Shown here: piece by piece, positions 1 through 5,611 of the stretch
Position numbering within the stretch: position 1 is the first letter of the stretch
Layout of the letters: each line of letters opens with the position of its first letter
Assembly (NCBI GenBank): GCA_002790175.1
Contig: PFUQ01000202.1
Span: 1 to 7,564, forward strand
Direction of reading: 5' to 3'
Origin: Flavobacteriales bacterium CG_4_9_14_3_um_filter_32_8
GTDB lineage: Bacteria; Bacteroidota; Bacteroidia; Flavobacteriales_E; Vicingaceae
Length of the DNA: 7,564 nucleotides
Notes under the pieces: generated by a model
Told to the model about the DNA's origin: nothing
Seen by the model: only the letters and a program-made list of their open reading frames with translations
Databases searched by the model: none
Program-made: the position numbers and the translations under genes

Positions 1-600
1 GTTCAGGTAGGTCATGTTGAACGATTCAATCCAGCATTTATTGCAGCATTGCCTTACATTTCTAACCCAATGTTTATCGAAACCCAACGAATGATTGAGT
101 TTGACTTTAAAACTGCCAACATTCCAGTAGTAATGGATTTAATGAGTCATGATTTAGATATTATTTTAAGTGTGGTAAAATCAAACATTAAAAAAATAAG
201 TGCAACTGGCGTTGAAGTAATTGGAAGCACACCAGATATCGTAAATGCAGTAGTAGAATTTGATAATGGGTGTGTAGCTAATTTAACAGCCAGCAGAATT
301 TCTTTAAAAAACGAACGTATTTCAAAGTTTTATCAAAGAGATGCACACATTAAAATTGATTATTTAAAGCAAGAAACGAGTCTATTTTCTTTAATAAAAA
401 ATGGGACAACAAAAATTTGTGCAAAAAAATTGAAGATAATTAAAGAAAATCCAGTTAAAACAGAATTAGAAGAATTTGCAAACGCTATAATTAATAATAC
501 TACGCCTAAAGTTGGTATTTTAGATGGGGGTGTGATGCTCGATGCAGCCTATAAAATTGCAGAAAAAATGAAAATTACTACTTCATTAATTCAAGATTAA
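1..600 (+). CDS. Gfo/Idh/MocA family sugar oxidoreductase, C-terminal part (5' end outside window)
   Basis: The reading frame is open from base 1 and ends at TAA 598-600, so 199 residues of a protein usually about 310-340 long are visible. The first visible residues, VQVGHVERFNPA, are the conserved segment at the junction between the NAD(P)-binding Rossmann domain and the C-terminal alpha/beta domain. The Rossmann domain itself lies outside the window. DLMSHDLDIIL, about 50 residues in, matches the D-x-x-x-H-D segment that holds the active-site histidine in this family. The tail, with ELEEFANAI and a helix near GVMLDAAYKIAEK, is also typical. Members oxidise or reduce nucleotide sugars and other polyols. 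The VGHVERFNP and DLMxHDxD style recalls UDP-GlcNAc 3-dehydrogenase-like (GnnA/WlbA-type) enzymes, but the substrate cannot be read from this fragment. The glycan transferase downstream fits a surface-sugar role. A TTG at 49 is an internal codon, not the start. Confidence 0.9.
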   Translation, partial: VQVGHVERFNPAFIAALPYISNPMFIETQRMIEFDFKTANIPVVMDLMSHDLDIILSVVKSNIKKISATGVEVIGSTPDIVNAVVEFDNGCVANLTASRISLKNERISKFYQRDAHIKIDYLKQETSLFSLIKNGTTKICAKKLKIIKENPVKTELEEFANAIINNTTPKVGILDGGVMLDAAYKIAEKMKITTSLIQD

Positions 601-608
601 TACATTTG
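575..608 (+). promoter_or_regulatory. Bacteroidota-type promoter for the lipoprotein/sugar transferase pair
   Basis: TACATTTG at 601-608 is a perfect match to the Bacteroidota -7 element TAnnTTTG and starts on the first base after the upstream stop codon. The -33 side is weak: TTA at 575-577, 23 bases upstream, stands where TTG is expected. Transcription would start near 614-616, giving a leader of about 40 bases before the TTG start at 656. This suggests the downstream pair can be transcribed independently of the oxidoreductase gene. The motif match is seen directly; promoter activity is inferred. Confidence 0.6.
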
Positions 609-655
609 CACAATATTTTTAAAAACCCCACGTTTAACGGTAACATTAAAACGAT

Positions 656-1513
656 TTGCATAGCGTAAAACTCTATAATTTATTTTTAATTCTAGGAATT
701 ATTTTCAATTCGTGTTCTAAAGAGAACTATGAAGCACCCATTCCCACCTATATTTCTATCGACCCAATTACCCTAACTACCAATCTTGCTACACAAGGTT
801 CAGCATCTTCGAACATCACTGATGCGTGGGTTTATATTGATGATAATTTAATAGGAGTTTATGAATTGCCTGCAAGATTTCCTGTTTTAAAAGAAGGTTT
901 AGTTAACTTAAAAGTATATGCAGGAATTAAAGATAATGGAATTGCAGCTTCAAGGTCGAGGTATTTACTTTATGCTCCTTATAGCGAACAAATTAACTTA
1001 GTAAAAGGAGAAACCATTAAAATTTTACCACAAGTTACTTATGATGCTGGTGTAAAATTTACTTGGTTAGAAGATTTTGAGAGTGCAAGCCTCACTTTTC
1101 TATACTCTACTGGAAACGACACTATTATTAATAAAACAACTACCGATGTTAAGGAAGGCTTATATTCTGGTCGAGTTTATTTAACCACAGCTATGGATTT
1201 TTTTGAAGCAACTTCTGTTGGTTTTTCCAATTTACCTCATAGCGGAACTCCCATTTATTTAGAACTCGACTTTAAAACCAACGAACCGCTATTAATTGGT
1301 GTTTATTTAGATGCGAATCAATACTCGATGATGACCTTAAATGTAACCTCTACTTGGAAAAAAATCTACATTAATTTAACAGAAACTATTGCCATTAAAC
1401 CAAACGCAACAGAAGTGAAGGTGTTTTTTGGCATTCAAGAGAACTCTAGCAATCCTTTTGTGTCAACCAATCCAGAAATTTTTTTAGATAACATCAAATT
1501 GGTTCATTATTAA
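656..1513 (+). CDS. Lipoprotein with C-terminal jelly-roll-like domain, function unknown
   Basis: This 285-residue protein begins with a lipoprotein signal peptide: K5, a hydrophobic run at residues 8-17, and lipobox FNSC with the acylated cysteine at residue 20. It is followed by SKEN, which may or may not serve as a surface-export signal. Residues about 31-125 look like a small beta domain (DAWVYIDDNLIGVYELPARF). Residues about 135-285 begin with WLEDFES, continue with alternating beta strands and end in EIFLDNIKLVHY. That is the pattern of a carbohydrate-binding or galactose-binding-like jelly roll. I do not recognise a named family. The start is TTG: an in-frame TAA lies at 647-649 and no ATG or GTG occurs before the signal peptide. 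The stop overlaps the next start by one base (TAATG), so the two genes are probably translationally coupled and may act together in glycan assembly or display. The gene is sure; the function is inferred. Confidence 0.85.
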   Translation: MHSVKLYNLFLILGIIFNSCSKENYEAPIPTYISIDPITLTTNLATQGSASSNITDAWVYIDDNLIGVYELPARFPVLKEGLVNLKVYAGIKDNGIAASRSRYLLYAPYSEQINLVKGETIKILPQVTYDAGVKFTWLEDFESASLTFLYSTGNDTIINKTTTDVKEGLYSGRVYLTTAMDFFEATSVGFSNLPHSGTPIYLELDFKTNEPLLIGVYLDANQYSMMTLNVTSTWKKIYINLTETIAIKPNATEVKVFFGIQENSSNPFVSTNPEIFLDNIKLVHY

Positions 1514-2928
1514 TGAATAAAAAGCTTCAGATACTAAAGTATATTTCACTTGATATTGTTGCGGCTGCATTAGTGTGGACCTTGTTTTTTATTTATCGAA
1601 AAACTTACGTAGAACCTATTAAATATGGTTATCACATTCCAATTGAATTCGATGATAATTTTTATTATGCCTTAATTCTAATTCCAATTTATTGGGTATT
1701 TATTTATTTTATTATTGGAGCTTATAATAATATTTATCATAAATCCAGACTCAGAGAATTTGGTCAAACCTTATTAATCTCTCTCATTGGTACTTTGATT
1801 TTGTTTTTCGTTTTATTGTTAGATGATGAGGTTGCTTCTTACACACAATATTATAAGTCCTACTTTGTATTGTTCTTACTTCATTTTACAATAACAGAAC
1901 TTTTTCGATTTGTATTAACGACACAAACAGGACTAAGAATTAAAAATAGAAAAATTGGTTTTAATACCTTAATCATTGGCTCTAACGAAAATGCAGTAGA
2001 ACTTTATAACGAATTAAATAGTCAAAAATTTTCTACAGGAAATAAATTGATAGGATTTACTCACGTAAAAAAAGCTACAAATTATTTATTGTCAGCACAC
2101 TTACCACATTTTGGAAATTGTGTAGATATAAGGACAACGATAAATGAGCATAAAATTGAAGAAGTAATTATTGCAGTTGAATCATCCGAACACGATAGCT
2201 TAGGTAGTATTTTAACTGAGCTAGAAGGCTTAAATGTCATTATAAAAGTAATTCCCGATATGTACGATATACTTTCGGGTTCGGTTAAAATGAATTCTAT
2301 TTTCGGCACCCCTTTAATTGTAATTACGAAAGACATTATGCCGCCTTGGCAGCAATCGATAAAACGATTAATAGATGTGGTTACCTCTATTTTTGTGTTA
2401 GCTTTATTTTCCCCAGTTTATTTGATTACCGCTATTATTGTGATGACTACATCCAAAGGTGCTGCATTTTTTTCTCAAGAAAGAATAGGACTTCATGGAA
2501 AACCTTTTACCATTTTTAAATTTAGATCGATGAAAGTAGATGCCGAAAAAGATGGTCCAGCTCTTTCCATCGGAAAAGATAACAGGATTACCAATTTTGG
2601 TAAATTTATGAGAAAAGTACGGTTAGATGAAATGCCTCAATTTTACAATGTGCTAATTGGTGATATGAGTTTGGTTGGTCCACGACCAGAACGCCAATTT
2701 TTTATTGATAAAATTACCAAAACAGCTCCGCATTACAATCATTTGTTAAAGGTACGACCAGGAATAACTTCTTGGGGACAAGTAAAGTATGGCTATGCAG
2801 AAGATGTAAATCAAATGATAGAGCGTTTAAAATTTGATATTCTTTACATTGAGAATATGTCGTTATTGGTCGATTTTAAAATTCTTATCTATACCATTCT
2901 TATTGTTATTAGAGGAAGTGGAAAATAA
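1513..2928 (+). CDS. Polyprenyl-phosphate sugar-1-phosphate transferase (WcaJ-like exopolysaccharide initiating transferase)
   Basis: This 471-residue inner-membrane enzyme should transfer a sugar phosphate from a nucleotide sugar to undecaprenyl phosphate, the first step of exopolysaccharide, capsule or O-antigen repeat-unit synthesis. The N-terminus has about four membrane helices, near residues 11-28, 51-70, 86-103 and 115-135. A soluble Rossmann-like domain follows, with NTLIIGSNENAVEL at 151-164. The C-terminal third is the bacterial sugar transferase domain (Pfam PF02397 type). It has KRLID at 284-288, a re-entrant membrane helix at about 289-311 with the helix-breaking S300-P301, FKFRSMK at 335-341, the catalytic Asp-Glu pair D372-E373 in RLDEMPQ, and GDMSLVGPRPE at 383-393. 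The length is normal for the large (WcaJ/WbaP) branch and every expected motif is intact. The ATG at 1513 overlaps the preceding stop codon. The sugar used, galactose, glucose or an amino sugar, cannot be told from sequence. Confidence 0.95.
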   Translation: MNKKLQILKYISLDIVAAALVWTLFFIYRKTYVEPIKYGYHIPIEFDDNFYYALILIPIYWVFIYFIIGAYNNIYHKSRLREFGQTLLISLIGTLILFFVLLLDDEVASYTQYYKSYFVLFLLHFTITELFRFVLTTQTGLRIKNRKIGFNTLIIGSNENAVELYNELNSQKFSTGNKLIGFTHVKKATNYLLSAHLPHFGNCVDIRTTINEHKIEEVIIAVESSEHDSLGSILTELEGLNVIIKVIPDMYDILSGSVKMNSIFGTPLIVITKDIMPPWQQSIKRLIDVVTSIFVLALFSPVYLITAIIVMTTSKGAAFFSQERIGLHGKPFTIFKFRSMKVDAEKDGPALSIGKDNRITNFGKFMRKVRLDEMPQFYNVLIGDMSLVGPRPERQFFIDKITKTAPHYNHLLKVRPGITSWGQVKYGYAEDVNQMIERLKFDILYIENMSLLVDFKILIYTILIVIRGSGK

Positions 2929-3012
2929 TAATTTCACATTTGTTTCTTATTTTATACTTATCCAAAAAAATATTCGATAATAGTAATTGCTAAAATAGAA
3001 TAGTTTCTTTTG

Positions 3013-3035
3013 ATGGTTTTTTATAGAACCATTTT
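3013..3035 (+). terminator. Weak intrinsic terminator after the sugar transferase gene
   Basis: ATGGTTTT at 3013-3020 pairs with AGAACCAT at 3025-3032 (one G-T wobble) around the loop TTAT, followed by a short run of T ending at 3035. The stem is AT-rich with only two G-C pairs and the T tract is short, so termination may be partial. It lies 85 bases after the transferase stop and directly before the promoter of the next gene, where a terminator would be expected. Confidence 0.4.
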
Positions 3036-3067
3036 GTAATATTTTACAATAAAAAGCTATACATTTA
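3034..3067 (+). promoter_or_regulatory. Probable Bacteroidota-type promoter for the CotH-domain gene
   Basis: TTG at 3034-3036 and TACATTTA at 3060-3067 are separated by 23 bases. This matches TTG-N(17-23)-TAnnTTTG except for the last base of the -7 element. Transcription would begin around 3073-3075, leaving a leader of about 32 bases to the ATG at 3107. No Shine-Dalgarno sequence is visible; the leader is AT-rich, as usual for the phylum. The -33 element overlaps the T tract of the upstream hairpin. The rest of the 178-base gap (2929-3106) shows nothing else recognisable. Confidence 0.45.
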
Positions 3068-3106
3068 CTTCATTGGCTTTCTAAAATCAGTGAATTTAAT
3101 TTTAAC

Positions 3107-5164
3107 ATGAAAAAAAGTTTACTTCTTGTCGGACTATTTTGTTCCAACTATATGATGGCTCAAACCTATAGTGGAAGTGTTGGTGCAATAAATGATTTTG
3201 CTATTAACGATTTTCCATTAGTGGTTTCTAGCCTCACCCCATCAACAATCGATACCATCGGTTTTGGATTGGAAACCATTTGCATTAATCTTACACATAC
3301 TTACGATAGCGATTTAGAAATATCTATCATCGCACCTGATGGTACTTCAAAAATTTTGGCAACAGGTTTGGGTGGTGGTGGAGATGACTACACCAATACC
3401 TGTTTTAATAATTCAGGTTTAACAAACATCACTGCGGGCACTCCTCCATTTACGGGTACTTTTATTTCCCAAGGCTTTATGGGAATGGTCAACAATGGCC
3501 AAAATGGAAATGGAATTTGGATTTTACGAGTGAACGATATGGCTTCTGTGGATGCAGGAAATCTTTTATCATGGTCCATTACATTTGGGAATTCCCCTGC
3601 AACTTATCCTAATTTAAACTTTTCATCTTCCAATCTTCCTATTGTTGTTATCAATACCAATGGGCAAACCATACAGGATAATGCAAGAATAACCGTAGAT
3701 ATGGGTATTATTTATAATGCTTTTGGAGCAAGAAACTTTTTGACTGACCCATTCAACGAATACAATGGTAAAATTACCATTGAGTACAGAGGTTCTTCTT
3801 CTCAAATGTTTCCCAAAAAACCGTACAGTATAGAAACCGTTGATGCGTTAGGAAATAATAACAATGTGGCAATAATGGATATGCCTTCCGAAAATGATTG
3901 GGTGTTATATGCTCCCTATTCCGATAAATCGTTAATTAGAAATGTATTGACTTATCATTTAGGAGAAAATTTGGGTAGGTATGCTCCACGAACAAAATTA
4001 TGTGAATTAATAATAGATAACAATTATCAAGGAGTATATGTTTTTATGGAAAAAATTAAAAGAGATAAAAACAGGGTAGATATTGCCAAATTAGACTCCA
4101 ACGATTTAGCTGGAGATAGTTTAACAGGAGGTTATATTGTTAAAATAGACAAACCAACAAGTGGCTTTGGTTATGATTGGAGCTCACCTATTCTACCTCC
4201 AAATGCTGGCGGACAAGTTATTAATTATCAATTTGATTACCCCGACCAAAACGAAATATTACCTGCGCAAGCAAACTATATTCAAACTTATATTACCGAT
4301 TTTGAAAATGCACTGAATGGTCCAAATTTTAAAGATACACTCTTAGGTTATCGCAATTATATTGATGTATTGTCTTTTATCGATTTCTTTATCATCAACG
4401 AACTCACTAGAAATGTAGATGGTTACCGATTGAGTACTTTTTTATACAAAGACAAAGATAGTAAAGGCGGTAAAATTAACATGGGTCCGCTTTGGGATTT
4501 TAATTTAGCATTTGGTAATGCCAATTATTGCGATGGGTCTTTTATCAATGGTTGGGCTGTGGATTTTAATTATGTATGTTCGGGTGATAGTTGGTTAAAT
4601 CCTTTTTGGTGGGAAAGACTCAGTCAGGATACAACTTATAACAATCAGTTAAGATGTAGATGGGAAAATTTAAGATTAAACCAACTGCATTTAGATACCA
4701 TCTTAAATTATATTGATACCATGGCGTTGTACTTGGATGAATCTCAACAACGGAATTTTATACAATGGCCTATTTTAGGAACGTATGTTTGGCCCAATGA
4801 TTATATTGGAATGACTTATACCAGTGAAATTAATTATTTAAAAAATTGGATTACAAATAGAATTGCATGGATAGATGCCAATATTCCTGGAAATTGCTAC
4901 AACGTTGGAGTTGATGAATTAGTTGCAGAAAATCCTTTTAGTGTTTATCCAAATCCAACGAGCAGCCAGTTGACTGTTAATTTTAGTAACAATAAAAGCG
5001 AAAAATACATTACTTTACACGATGCACAAGGCAAAGTGATGTCTAAAATAAACACTTATAGCATGAGTTTACAATTGGATATTACTTCTTTTCCAACAGG
5101 TATTTATTTATTGGAAGTGATGGAAGATAACCGACATCAAACTGAAAGAATAATTAAGTACTAG
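3107..5164 (+). CDS. Secreted CotH-family kinase-like protein with P-domain-like region and T9SS type A sorting domain
   Basis: This 685-residue protein starts with a Sec signal peptide (MKKSLLLVGLFCSNYMMAQ, cleavage after about residue 19). Residues about 24-161 resemble a proprotein convertase P domain: HTYDSDLEISIIAPDGTS, then NGQNGNGIWILRVND and LLSWSITFG. Residues about 190-590 form a CotH kinase domain (Pfam PF08757 type). Visible motifs are IEYRGSSSQMFPKKPYSIE at 225-243, ENDWVLYAPYSDKSLIRN at 262-279, GVYVFMEKIKRDKNRVDI at 309-326, GGYIVKIDK at 341-349, NVDGYRLSTFLYKDK at 436-450 and GPLWDFNLAFGN at 460-471. D438 and D464 are the likely catalytic or metal-binding acids by analogy with Bacillus CotH, an atypical kinase that phosphorylates spore coat proteins. 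Residues about 612-685 (FSVYPNPTSSQLTVNF, then GIYLLEV and a basic end) are a T9SS type A sorting domain, so the protein should cross the outer membrane and be released or anchored outside. Its phosphorylation target is unknown. Only 10 bases separate it from the next gene. Confidence 0.9.
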   Translation: MKKSLLLVGLFCSNYMMAQTYSGSVGAINDFAINDFPLVVSSLTPSTIDTIGFGLETICINLTHTYDSDLEISIIAPDGTSKILATGLGGGGDDYTNTCFNNSGLTNITAGTPPFTGTFISQGFMGMVNNGQNGNGIWILRVNDMASVDAGNLLSWSITFGNSPATYPNLNFSSSNLPIVVINTNGQTIQDNARITVDMGIIYNAFGARNFLTDPFNEYNGKITIEYRGSSSQMFPKKPYSIETVDALGNNNNVAIMDMPSENDWVLYAPYSDKSLIRNVLTYHLGENLGRYAPRTKLCELIIDNNYQGVYVFMEKIKRDKNRVDIAKLDSNDLAGDSLTGGYIVKIDKPTSGFGYDWSSPILPPNAGGQVINYQFDYPDQNEILPAQANYIQTYITDFENALNGPNFKDTLLGYRNYIDVLSFIDFFIINELTRNVDGYRLSTFLYKDKDSKGGKINMGPLWDFNLAFGNANYCDGSFINGWAVDFNYVCSGDSWLNPFWWERLSQDTTYNNQLRCRWENLRLNQLHLDTILNYIDTMALYLDESQQRNFIQWPILGTYVWPNDYIGMTYTSEINYLKNWITNRIAWIDANIPGNCYNVGVDELVAENPFSVYPNPTSSQLTVNFSNNKSEKYITLHDAQGKVMSKINTYSMSLQLDITSFPTGIYLLEVMEDNRHQTERIIKY

Positions 5165-5174
5165 ACTTTTATTG

Positions 5175-5606
5175 ATGAAAATTCCATTTACATTTATTCT
5201 AATTTCCTTACTATTTTTCTCTTGCGAACAAGAAATTGGGAGATTAGATTTAACCCATAAAAATTCTAGCGAAATTTCTTTTGATTTAGAAAAACATCGG
5301 GAGGTGAAAATTTGGACGAATATTGATGTCGAATATAAAGAAAAGCCACTTTTTGTTTTCGATTTTGAATTTTATAAAGGTCAAGAATTTTTGTTAAAAG
5401 GTGGTACAGACCCTTTAGTTACAACCAATAATAAAGACGAATCGGTAACCACTAAAGATGGAATTACCCACTGGAAATTTTACGGTAAGTTGGACGGTAA
5501 TTTTATTCCTAAAACGGATGGAAATTACACGTTTAAAGTTGCCTTTATAAAAAACAATTTACCCGATTTAAAAATCAATAAAGCTGAAGTAGTTTTTGTG
5601 AAGTAA
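5175..5606 (+). CDS. Small lipoprotein of unknown function
   Basis: This 143-residue protein has a clear lipoprotein signal peptide: K2, a hydrophobic stretch at residues 5-15, and FFSC with the lipidated cysteine at residue 17. The rest is rich in predicted beta strand with alternating hydrophobic and charged residues, such as REVKIWTNIDVEYKEKPLFV and a C-terminal GNYTFKVAFIKNN segment, suggesting one beta-sandwich domain. I chose ATG 5175 over the TTG three bases earlier because it gives the usual M-K start and is the stronger codon. The gene begins 10 bases after the CotH-domain gene on the same strand and no promoter is seen between them, so they are probably cotranscribed. The size and the lipidated beta-sandwich look loosely recall GldH of the gliding machinery, but I see no diagnostic motif and do not assign it. 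The gene ends 5 bases from the end of a convergent gene. Confidence 0.8.
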   Translation: MKIPFTFILISLLFFSCEQEIGRLDLTHKNSSEISFDLEKHREVKIWTNIDVEYKEKPLFVFDFEFYKGQEFLLKGGTDPLVTTNNKDESVTTKDGITHWKFYGKLDGNFIPKTDGNYTFKVAFIKNNLPDLKINKAEVVFVK

Positions 5607-5611
5607 TTATT

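Noticed and set aside
631..639. Short inverted repeat CGTT-T-AACG in the gap before the lipoprotein gene
   Set aside because: It is only 4 bp per arm with a 1-base centre, which is expected by chance in this sequence; no operator can be claimed.
2082..2336. Open frame on the - strand inside the sugar transferase gene
   Set aside because: The + strand frame here is the well-supported Rossmann-like region of the transferase, and the antisense peptide has no family features.
2941..2955. CACATTTG near 2935-2942 as a promoter -7 element
   Set aside because: It lacks the TA at the first two positions, sits directly after the transferase stop and is far from the next start. The TACATTTA at 3060-3067 fits better.
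3388..3805. Two short - strand open frames inside the CotH-domain gene
   Set aside because: They lie antisense to the P-domain-like region and the start of the kinase region and show no domain, signal peptide or start context.
5175..5606. Assignment of the small lipoprotein as GldH
   Set aside because: Only the size, lipid anchor and beta-rich look agree. No diagnostic residues match and no other gliding gene adjoins it.
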